In this document: positions 50,001-59,137 of the stretch, piece after piece | How positions within the stretch are numbered: position 1 is the first letter of the stretch | Layout: the number at the start of each line of letters is the position of its first letter | Assembly (NCBI GenBank): GCA_022885665.1 | Contig: JAGQDJ010000144.1 | Coordinates: 62,001 to 126,000 of the forward strand | Length of the DNA stretch: 64,000 bases | Direction of reading: 5' to 3' | DNA from: Triops longicaudatus | Lineage: Eukaryota > Arthropoda > Branchiopoda > Notostraca > Triopsidae | The notes under the pieces: generated by a model | Database searches by the model: none | The model's input: the letters and a program-made list of their open reading frames with translations, nothing else | What the model was told of the DNA's origin: nothing | Made by a program: the position numbers and the translations under genes

Positions 50001-53000
50001 CTCGCCTATTCTTTACTTAGGATCACTTCCTTAGGTCTTCTTGGGGTCACAAAAACTGTCCAAACGAAGTCACATGGGCCCGATGCGTATGTCGTCAAGT
50101 AACAGGAAGAGACCTTGCTCACTGTGTTTCCGCTTTTCCGGGCCCAGTTATTCAATATATGACGTTAAAGAAAAGTGTTCGCTGCATTGCATCACACCCA
50201 AAAATTCAACAAAATGCATCAAACTCCCAGTATTCATGGATTTATGAGACACATTGTAAAAACGTCTCGTATGCGCTATATGGTAATGCACTCAACTTGT
50301 AATAAGAAACGTAAGCTTGTTGCCCGAGTTCTTGTGACCTTTAGACAGGAAAACTGTATTTAGTTGAATTACTATTAGGTAAATCGCCTATGAAGTTTTG
50401 TGTCGAAAACATGCTATATTTTTCAGATAGTTAAATAAATTTTCTTCTTAGATATGAGCGTACCATTATAATATTCATCCAGTTCGTTCACTTTGGTTAA
50501 AAGTTACAATTATATTCGTGGTTTTGTTTACGCTTAAGCTAGAGCCCTGTTTTTGAAAAATAAACAAATTTCTTACGTAATAATGATGAAGATGTGAATT
50601 AAAGCAAGTCTAATTATTCCACTTCTGGCTTAGTATCAAATATACAGAATTATACAATAAATATCTAAAAAGGTACAGGAAAAAGTACAGAAAAGCACGA
50701 GATCAGGAAATGCCGGAAGTAAATATTAGGTTTCGAAGAGCCTACGACGGAAGCAAGACTAAGTCCACGCTCTCGGGTAAGTGCAAGAAATATCCATAAA
50801 AAGGTGCTGCCGAAAGACGATCATTTTTGTTGATGATAATTCCTCGTTCCTTTTTTTTGCAATTTTTCCTACTTTGATTCTACGTTTTGCTTACTTTTAT
50901 TCGTCATCTGGCGATGAAAGCTTTAGCTGAGAAGATAGATGAGATGTTCTCATGTGTGTATATATAACTCTTCCTGGGAACAGTAAGCACATATCGGGAA
51001 CGAAACGGAACGTGGAAGAAGAAAGAAAGAGAAAGGGGCGAGTAGAGGGAAAATGAACCTTTTAACATTAATAGGTTATTGATTTATTATACCTTTTGAA
51101 GTTGAAGGGTTCAGTCAAGTAAGAGCGGAATCAAGATATGTAACTGACGTTGGACTTTTTTTTTCTTGCCTTGACTTGCTGACATGACATTTCTTTTCGC
51201 TACATTTTTTTCTGTTCAGCGGCAGATTATTCGAGGCATGGTTTTGGAGAAAAAATCATTGGGCAGAGAAAGAAATTGCTCGAGCACGAGTCGCTCATTG
51301 AGTAACAGGTAGTTTGCACGCAAAGTGGAGATTTATTCTTCTGGTAATTTCAAGGTAGAAGATAAATCGGAGCGATTATGTTACGCGACCAGTAACTTAC
51401 GAAGAAATGCTAGGCGGGGCGACTAAGGATCTCACAGCACGACACGATTTCAGACAAAGAAAACGAACATTGAAAGTTTGAGGACTTTTCCTGAGTTTCT
51501 AGCTAATCGTTTTTCTGTGCCTCCCTCTCATTTCGGTTTTTTTTTTTCAGTACGTTTGTGAGGGAAGGTCTTCATCATCGCGGATTCTCCGTCCCGTGGC
51601 ACTATGCTTACGCAAAATACGACTTCGTTTTACGCGGAATTTAGTCCATTAGATTTTTTTTCGTCTTATAAACGTCTAGCAACATCTCGACATTTTACAA
51701 ATGCCTTTTTTTCCGTACTTGTGCTAATTGGGAAACAAAAGTTTATTTGAGTGACCATTGTGTTGTTTTTCTCTAGTATATCTTCTACTCCTTTGTTCGT
51801 TCTGCTTTGTATTTTTATCTTGGTTTACCTAAAAAAAATAAGCGCTGACACCATTTGACAGCTCTGACAGCGCTGACACCATATGACAGCTCTTTCCGTT
51901 ACTGCACACTGTTATGGAGTTCCAATCTTAAAAATAAATAAATAAATAATTCCTTATGAAAATTATTGGAAATAATGTCTTTTTTGTTAAATTTATTTTT
52001 CCCCATTCTAGAAAAAAAATACAAATATTAGTTTAGAGTTTCATCTTACGCGAATTTTTTTACACGTGTTTCCATTGTGAAGCATAGGAAGACTTCGCTT
52101 TACACGGTTTAAAGAAACTTCCTAATGATAGAGATATTTAATTATAATCTGTATGTATCATGTACCAGTTCGTAATTTCGCAGCTTCCATTATAATTTCC
52201 ATATTTACGCAACTATTTCTTTTTTTTCAGAATTTTGTTACTTCAATTGTTTTTGCTGCAAAATAATTGTTGACGCCATATGACTACTATTTTCGTTGTA
52301 GCAGACACAAGCAGAATTTTAACTAAGCAAGAAATACTAAAATATGAATGATGAACTAGAAAGTAAATTGTGTTTTGTTAAATCGATTTTTTCTCTGACC
52401 ATAGGATCCCGCCGTCGTTCCCGGCGGAACTTAAGCTGGTGTTACTGTGGTGAAACATTGGGAAGCTTCGCATTACACGGCTCTGTAAGAAATTTCTGTG
52501 CTGTGCTTTACCAATTGCTTTCGACATTTAGCTGTGTTTGCTTCGCATAGTGTTCCGTGTCAAGCCGAATAGGCTAACTTATTTTGCAGTTGTCATCCGC
52601 ACATTTTTTACGTTATTTCAGCATTTTTACTTCCTAATTTGTTTTAGCCAAAAGTTAAATTTTGCTATCGCGTGCCCGTTGTAGTACCCGTCGTAATTCT
52701 AAACAGCACGCATTAAATAAATACTTATGGGAAAGTCTTATTTGTAAAAGAAATGATAAGTAAAGTCTGTTTTCTAAGATTGATTTTTGTAATTTTTTAA
52801 CAATGTATGTCATGAGATAAAGTCTTAGACATACACGGATTTATTAACAGCGTTGCTGTAGCTAAGAATAAGAAGACTTCACTTAAAGTGGCTTAGAGAG
52901 AATATTGCAGTTTGGTTGCGAAATCAAAGTAAGTTTCATATGCAAAGTGTGCTCATTTATGCGAAGTTGGCTTTACGTTACTGCGTACTTCCTTTTTGCA

Positions 53001-56000
53001 GATGTTTTCTGAATTACTTCGTCAGTGCTCTATTTCTTACATTGTTTCAGGATAAAGAAAAATGTTGACGCCTTGTGGCGTTTCCTTTCATTTCTTGAGA
53101 CATTGTTATAATTGCAAACTTAGGAAAAAAAAAAATTAGTGGAATCTTCGCTGTAAAGAATATTAGAATAACCGTAAATTTTGTTCCACTTACTACATTT
53201 ATTTTTTATTTTATTGTTCACTTTCCTTCCTTGAAAAGAACAAAAACACACTTTCGGGCATAAGTGCAGTCAGTGACTTTATGGGATGACAACTGACCAA
53301 AATTTGTGTTTCCGTGCTCTTTGTTTTGCTTTTTAATGAAAAAAGCTTCTGTAGCGAGCAGATAAGTCGGAGAAAAATTCGGGAATTCTTTTGACTTTTA
53401 ACGCAGGTTTCATCATCTCGCCTGATGACTTTCAGGCCGAGGGAACAATTCCGAAGAAGAAGAAAAACAAAAAGAATTTGTAAGAGGAGAGAGGCAGAAA
53501 GCGAGGAAAGTATTTGGGGAATGTGAAGAATAGTGGACATGTGGTGAGATATATGTGCGCGCGTGTAGTATATTACTTAGGAACGAAAACGACACGGTGC
53601 GCATACTATTTGTGCGTCGGCAACACACAAGGCCAGGAAGGATGAGGGAGAGCGTTTGCCATCTCCTATTCCCTTGTTACCCGAAACGAAAGCTCAATCT
53701 GGGCTGAAACAACCGAAAAAATAAAACCAAAATGAGACAGACATAAAAAGAGGATTGGAAGATTCTTCGCCTATTAATGCAAGCTATCAAAGTAATTTAG
53801 GATTCAGGAGTGGTATTTGGGGCTGATTTCTTAACCAAGTTAGTGGCATCGATTAGTTTTTCTGAAGTTTTCTTCGAATGCATTTCGGTTTGGCTTCAAG
53901 ACCGGTCTTTCGCGGAATTCCTGCAGGGTGTAAAGGAAATTTCCTACTCAGTGTAGTGACCGCTTGGAGATCGAATGCATTATACCAGGGGCTCACAAAC
54001 TTTTTCGTTTGCGGTGCACTTACGGTTTTCCCAGTTTTTCGGCGCCCCTTACAGCACAACGCAGTTGATGCAGTATATAGACGACCGCATTGGATCATGA
54101 GAAAACTTACACATATTTTCACAGGTATCATTTTTCATTGTTACAAGTACTCATTGAATCACTGAACAAACAGTTGTTACATCACAGTTAACGGGCTGTG
54201 CAAACCTGTAGTACACTGCACGTTTTCTCAAATCTCGGAATCGGATTGGATACAGCTACTCTCATTTCCCCTTCAACATATATTTTTTCCTGGTATTTGC
54301 TTTAAACCACAGCAACCGTCGAATATCCAGCTTCCCACAAGTACGATGTGGCAAAACGAATTAGAATTCACTGCGCTTCGGCGCTACGCTGCAGAAATTC
54401 TTGTCGGATTAATAACCTGAAATCAGGAATACCCATGGGTGCCAAATCTCGATCTCAGGGTATTGTCACATGAAAGTTCAATTAGACTTTCTTGTTCAGC
54501 TGAAAAAAAAATTCTCGATGGGAAATGGACCTTGAAAGGGTCCTGAATACATGACAATTTTTCAAGGCGATCTTTTTCAAAATAATGTCCACGACAGGCT
54601 TAGTAAAAATTAAAAACAAAGGACTTTGAGTAAGTCCAAGTATGTTTAAAATTACAAAAAGGAACTGCAACGCAAAATTCTAACACTAACCAATCCCAAT
54701 TCCAGCTCCGCTCTGCTCCATCAGGAACAAATCCAACTCCTAGCAAATGATTTCAGCAAGTCCAGCAAATGGTAGAATCCAAATCGCGTCAATTTCTGTT
54801 GTGCACTGATCGATTAGAAGTATCTTACTGACGGTATATAAAGCGTGTTTAGCTTTAATTTGTCGCTATTCTTCGAAACCTTAAAATGCAAGCCTACAGT
54901 ACGCTGCTTGCTTTTGCTTTTCTCCAAATATTCTTTGCGGGCACCTTTAACCTTTACTCTTTTTCGAAATTAAAAGGAGTGTTTTGGGGTAGCTATATTG
55001 ACTATGTACTACCAGAAATTTAATTTTTGTATAAATGCTACTTTTCCTTACGAAAAATTCCTGAGCGGACTTTCCCACAATCCAAGATAGTCCGTTAGCG
55101 TCAAAGTCCAACATCCTTCCAATTCCGGCCACAACAGTTCAGTTGAAATCTAAGTGCAAGTATAATTCACTAGGAAAAAAAGGACTGCCGGAGTGGTTCA
55201 ACCTCAAAATTTGCAAGGATTTAATCTGGACTTGAGTTCAGTTCAAATATAACCCCGTCCAAGCTTGGATTAAATCAATTGTTCAACAGCGAAAGTTGTT
55301 CCTCAAAAACCGTTCTTAACTTCTTGTACTGGCAGAATTCGCTAGGAAAGAGAAATAGTTGCAACAAAGGTAAAGGTGTTTAGCGTCTTTTTTGCAAATC
55401 TTTTCGCAAAAATGGGAAAGAAACTACTACTTTAGTGCACTATTTCGTATGATAGAAATACACCACCCTCTATCACATCTACTGAAAAGCGAACAAAGTT
55501 GGCAGTTTGGACAATAAATGTCAAAAATGTCAAAACGTCCCAACCAAGTAGTTCAACCCTAGGAAATGTGATCAAGTTGACGGCGTTAGTCGACGTTAAC
55601 TTTAGCGAGCTGCTGTTACAATGCGAACTATATGCAAGAGGTTCAAGGAGGGATTCAGCCACCTTTAAAGCTGAATGTCCAGACACGTCGACTGCTTGTG
55701 CTTTTCTTCCTCGAGTATCAAACGGTGCGCGTTAAATGGAGACTGGTTATTCACGGTCGTTTATTAAATACATTCTGGCCCAGTTTATTAATTTCTTGGG
55801 CTAGTTGTCTTTCTATTAACATTTTATAAATCTTTCGCAGCCTCCCTGCAAGCCATTCGCGGTGCACCAGGGGTCCGCGGCGCTCAATGTAGGAACTTCT
55901 GCGTTATACTGTCAACTTAGAGGCTTAGAATTTGGCACTGGATAGCACCATTTACCTGACAATTGAGTGATTTGTAACATGAGCTGTACCAGATAAGTTT

Positions 56001-58113
56001 GTTCATCTGTTTTCTTAAGCAAACGAATCATTCGGTGCAGGACGAATTCTCTTCTACCATGTTAGATTTATCATCCTTTTCTTTAACGACTTGTCCTACT
56101 GTCAAGCGGGATAATTCTGGACATATGGTGTAACATTAAACTTTTCGTAGGAATGGAAGGTTATCTACTTCTCCCGAACTATGCAACCCAAAGCAACAAA
56201 CAGTCCCCAGATTCAGCCGTGAATAGCTTTCCTGTAACACCAAAATCAAGTTTGTGTATTGACGCATTTCCTGGCAACAAGAAATTGAGTGTAAGAGACT
56301 TTTTTGGCACTAATTTTCGAATCTTCACTATTAAAGATGCTAGGATAATTAGGGGCTGTATTTTTGCAAAAGGATACTTCATTAACTAGCTTTTTTACTG
56401 CTTGAATCAAAACACAGTTGCACCTTTTCGCCTCCAGACAAACTCAATGTCAAAATTTCGTAGTGAACTTCGACCCTTTTCTTGTGCTATGGCTGACGGC
56501 TTTCCCGACGCTAGCGGGCGCAAGCTAGCTAGGGACGTGCATCGGGTCATTGAGGACACGAACTTGTGGAGAAAAAAAAATCAACTCAAAAACCAAATCC
56601 CCCTTAAAAGTTGAAAAGATTGTGGATAGACAAGACTAAAGCAGAAGTTGAAACCGTAGGAAGTGCAGCCAATGTGAAAAGAAATACAAGTTTCTAGGGT
56701 GAAAGTACCTCTTTTTCTGCCGATCTCTTTAATTCACATTATTTCCTAAGAGAGCTGAAGCCATTTTGTTAAAAATTGGTCAACAGTGTTCAATTGATCC
56801 ACGTAACAATTTCAAAAAGAAATTTTCTGCCAAAAGTTTCATTATGAATTTTGCCAAGCAATTGTAATCGAATACTTCTCATCAACGGGTAACTTTGAAC
56901 ACCCACTTTGAAAACACATTTCTCAATTATGTTTGTCTCATTCTGCTAAACAATCCACGGAGCTTTTTTTGCTTTTACTTAAAAATTTGCCGCAATGTAC
57001 AAGAAAAACGAGAGAAAAGCCCTCCTCTTTCGGAATAATCCCGTTTAACAGAACTTTGCAATGTGTTTTTTATTATTCATGCATTTTCGCTACGTTTACT
57101 CGAAAAATAAATAAATAAATAATTTGAAATCTAATTATCAGTGTTGCACCAGGGAGCGGCTTACTTTAATGCTGTCTAAGCTCATTATAGTTGTTTGCGT
57201 CATATCTATTTGCGATTTATTCTATTTTGCATATTTGAAGTACGGGTTTCCTGCAGAAAGCTTTTGTTTGCTTGTGTTAGTCATAGGCGCTGCACCAGGC
57301 TAGGGTTTGTTAATAGCGCGTTCTGATGTAATACGGAATTTTCGATTGCTTTGTTTTGTTATTGAACGTCAAAATGACATCCTTTTGGAACTTTGAATCT
57401 TAAGTTTACCATTTTTCATTTCATTTTCTGATACATAGGCGGTGATTTAGTTATAGGTTCTGTATCCAGTTAGGGTTTCCTAGTGCAATTTCCTGGCAAC
57501 TCGTGTTGTTAAGCGGTAGCCTAATGGATTTCTGTGGCTGTTTAGGGTTGTTATTAGGCTTTCGGCAGCCCAGCGTTTGGGAGAATAAAAGTGTTAATGT
57601 CTCAATTAGTTGCAATAAACGCAAAGACTTACGGACGAAAACACTGGAGAGCAAAGTGGCGGGCAGGCAGAAAAGGAGTACGAGGATGTCGGCCACGGCC
57701 AAATTGACGATAAAGTAATTCGTCACTGTCCGCATCCTGGGCATTCGGTACACGACAGCAATGACGAAGCAATTGCCCACTAAGCCCAACAAGAACACTG
57801 TGGCGTAGGCCACTACGTACACTGTACTCACAGACACCGTGTGGCGGTAAAGCTCGTCTCCACCACCGCCTCCTCTACTGCCTTGGTCCTCCCATGTACC
57901 GTTATCCACAGCTGGTGTGCTACTGCTGCTGCTGATGTTGTTGAGACCATCCTCGTGAAGTGCCAGAGTCTCTTCAATGGACTTATTGCTTGCCGAGCTC
58001 AGCAAATTCATGGCCCAGCACTGTACTACGCTGGCATTGCAATCGCCACGCCATATTCGGTCGCCACCACTAACAGCTTCTTCCAGGCCGCTAGTCCAAT
58101 TCACCGTTGCCAT
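35742..58113 (-). CDS. SIFaR: SIFamide receptor (rhodopsin-family GPCR)
   Basis: Four coding exons on the minus strand: 58113-57633, 43023-42924, 38368-38017, 36212-35742. Together they are 1404 nt (467 aa plus stop), in frame with GT-AG ends. The N-terminus (about 92 aa) has NWT, NAS, NKS, NIS and NGT glycosylation sites and a Gly run. All seven helices are present: TM1 with GNCFVIAVVYR, TM2 with NLAVADILVLLFCLPAT, TM3 with MCK and YVQGVSV, DRF at its end, TM4 with a conserved W, TM5 after the YFCVEQWP cysteine, TM6 with LSWLPLY, and TM7 with WLGSSNSCINPILY. The MRTVTNYF loop, RDIPTDSKDPHMERMQQRSKV in loop 3, and FFNQKYRRGFAAIMKSKSCCG after TM7 are what mark the SIFaR subfamily within the NPFF/GnIH-like group. 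It should couple SIFamide-like peptides to G proteins in neurons. Introns are 14.6, 4.6 and 1.8 kb. Confidence 0.93.
37959..38015. repeat. (ATT)n microsatellite at a splice donor
   Basis: About 19 uninterrupted ATT units occupy 37959-38015. On the minus strand this is (TAA)n beginning inside the receptor donor, AAG|GTAATAATAATAA. The intronic half of the 5' splice site is therefore made of the repeat. The tract is a likely length polymorphism. Confidence 0.9.
38017..38368 (-). CDS. SIFaR: SIFaR exon 3: TM4, TM5 and loop 3
   Basis: It starts after TTCGTCCACTAG with G completing the arginine of DRF, then FLAICFPMKFQ. It includes TM4, the extracellular loop 2 cysteine (YFCVEQWP), TM5 (ANLVFCFLFPLALISLCYL) and most of loop 3. 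It ends QQRSK in phase 0. Confidence 0.92.
39773..39907. mobile_element. 135-bp hAT-like miniature element
   Basis: The left end is CAGGGCTGTAGCCAGGA; the right end, reverse-complemented, is CAGGCCCGTAGCCGTGA (13 of 17 identical). The core has a GGGGGGTGGGGG run, as in the 13.24 kb element. The 8 bp on each side (TTCGCACT and TTCGTATG) are partly alike, as an old target duplication would be. It lies in receptor intron 2. Confidence 0.6.
42924..43023 (-). CDS. SIFaR: SIFaR exon 2: TM3 (100 nt)
   Basis: This tiny exon, flanked by 4.6 and 14.6 kb introns, reads WMLGGAMCKLVAYVQGVSVV and continues to VSFD in the receptor frame. Acceptor TTAATTGCAG and donor CAG|GTAAAG are good, and both phases (1 in, 2 out) match the neighbours exactly: C+CA gives Pro and AG+G gives Arg. 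It supplies the TM3 cysteine for the conserved disulphide. Open frames on the plus strand here are shadows of it. Confidence 0.93.
44536..45903 (-). mobile_element. Inverted-repeat element family, copy B (longest)
   Basis: On the minus strand it starts TACCGTATAACGGGGC and ends CCCTGTTTTACGGT, with an internal copy TACCGTAAAACGGGGTAATT at about 45325-45350. It is 1368 bp. Its ends match copy A; its middle (about 44800-45200) is absent from A but resembles copy D (shared pattern TGGCTGA..., AGACAAGAC/TAAAGCAG...GTTGAAAC). It is probably the fullest copy. The longest internal frame, about 87 codons, shows no transposase signature. Confidence 0.65.
51596..53160. repeat. Diverged tandem array of ~0.4-kb units
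   Basis: Four spaced anchors share the pattern GA(A/C)TTCG(C/T)TTTAC or close variants, at about 51624, 52091, 52464 and 52873, with spacing about 370-470 bp. A second anchor, TTGACGCC or GCTGACACC, follows by about 180-250 bp in units 1, 2 and 4, and an AAATAAATA patch follows that in units 1 and 3. Identity between units looks low, so the array is old. Confidence 0.45.
51841..51896. repeat. 28-bp tandem duplication
   Basis: Two head-to-tail copies (51841-51868 and 51869-51896) of a 28-bp unit containing AGCGCTGACACCAT and TGACAGCTCT differ by only a few bases. The duplication sits inside unit 1 of the larger array. Confidence 0.75.
53986..55901. mobile_element. hAT-like non-autonomous transposon, 1.9 kb
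   Basis: The left end CAGGGGCTCACAAACTTTTT followed by GCGGTGCACTT and GGCGCCCCTTA is the typical hAT-terminus style. The right end, around 55850-55901, has GGTGCACC, CCGCGGCGCTCAA and ends CTTCTG, a diverged inverted match. The flanks are CATTATAC (53978-53985) and CGTTATAC (55902-55909), an 8-bp target duplication with one mismatch, as hAT elements make. Open frames inside (up to about 84 codons) show no transposase domain, so it is non-autonomous or decayed. Confidence 0.7.
56097..57050 (+). mobile_element. Inverted-repeat element family, copy D
   Basis: It starts TACTGTCAAGCGGGATAATT and ends AATCCCGTTTAACAG. Its last ~250 bp (GGGTAACTTTGAACACCCAC onwards) align with the ends of copies A and B, and its middle aligns with the part of B missing from A. 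It seems to begin at the internal motif of the longer copy. Confidence 0.55.
57633..58113 (-). CDS. SIFaR: SIFaR exon 1: N-terminus, TM1, TM2
   Basis: The start ATG at 58113 opens MATVNWTSGLEE. No earlier in-frame ATG was accepted. The leader has no cleavable signal peptide, as is common in this receptor class. The exon carries the glycosylated N-terminus, TM1 and TM2 and ends at TTCGTCC|GTAAGT. Translation past 57633 is intronic. Confidence 0.9.
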
Positions 58114-58950
58114 CTTACATTACTGCAAGCCCTCCTGTCACCAGCAGGATTCGGCCAGAGAAAGAGAAAAATAACAAGAAATTTGAAACTCGAAGGGTTC
58201 TTTTTATTCGGAATTCGTATGCAACATCGGATCAACTTCAACAAGACCGTTTTCGTGTCCAGTTCACTTCTAATAATGTTGACACTCATCCTGACTATCT
58301 GACACTTCAACCGTATTAGGTTGAAACTTTTCAACCAACTTTTCAACCGGACTATTTTCAAAGCACAGTAACATCCCTCTTGTCAAGCATTTACAACGGT
58401 AAATTCGATACGAAACCAATTTATCAAAACAAACGATTCTGAAGAATTTTAAAATCTTTCTTTTGTCGTATTTCTATGTATTTTTTATATTTTTATGTCT
58501 ATTAATTCTTGATATTTTCATAAAAAACCTTGAACTCATGTAATTGTAGTGTAGCGATTATTCTTACTCTCATCAAAATTTTAATTATAATGACAGATAA
58601 AGTAGTTCTAAAGAAAAACCTGCTAAATCGTATAGTTTATTCATTTCTGTCTACTAACAGCTTTTGAGTTAGGAGTAAAGCAGTAAATAAATTGTTGAAA
58701 TTTATAAAGAAATGGAATGTAACTTCTATAGGACTCGGAGCAGAATGGTTATTCAAACAAAGTATCAAAGAATGTTCAACTCGCAAGCAAGAAGGCAATC
58801 TATATAAAAGAAATATTGAATACTGAAGCCCTAGCGTGAAAGACACTTATGGAGAGTACCCTATATTCAAATCACAAATCAATAGAAAACCATCAATTCG
58901 ATAGGCTTCAACGAAACTAACCATTATCCTTTCCTTTTCTCTCCTTTCAG

Positions 58951-59137
58951 GTCGTTCTACTCAGTGTCATCATCTCCACTTGCGGGTCTCATACACGGTA
59001 TGATCAAAAAGACCGAAGAGACGATGGTCAATCCCTTCATTAACCTCTCGACAGTCTCGGATGGCCGGCGACCTCACTCGGCTGAATTATCATTGACCGA
59101 AGTAACGACCTCCGGGAGAAAGGAGTTGACCACATGA
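58951..59137 (+). CDS. Orphan last coding exon
   Basis: A strong acceptor (a ~25-nt pyrimidine tract ending ctcctttcag) is followed by 61 open codons in phase 2: SFYSVSSSPLAGLIHGMIKK..., then MVNPFINL and LSLTEVTTSGRKELTT with TGA at 59135. GC content and codon use resemble the cadherin exons. There is no start codon at its head, so it needs an upstream donor that leaves two bases. I found none nearby. The cadherin exon-14 donor (33915) does leave two bases, so an alternative cadherin C-terminus is possible; an unrelated gene with distant exons is equally possible. AATAAA at 59991-59996 could end the transcript. Confidence 0.5.

Larger units (their letters stand above)
43024..57632 (-). other. 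SIFaR intron 1 (14.6 kb), repeat-rich
   Basis: It contains copies B and D of the inverted-repeat family, the ~0.4-kb tandem array (51.6-53.2 kb), the 1.9-kb hAT-like element (53986-55901) and TTAGG-like patches at 48.5-48.8 and 49.4-49.5 kb. I searched both strands for other coding exons and found none I could defend. Confidence 0.6.

Noticed and set aside
55499..55829. ORFs inside the hAT-like element
   Set aside because: Short frames without the hAT dimerisation or catalytic motifs; I could not call a transposase.
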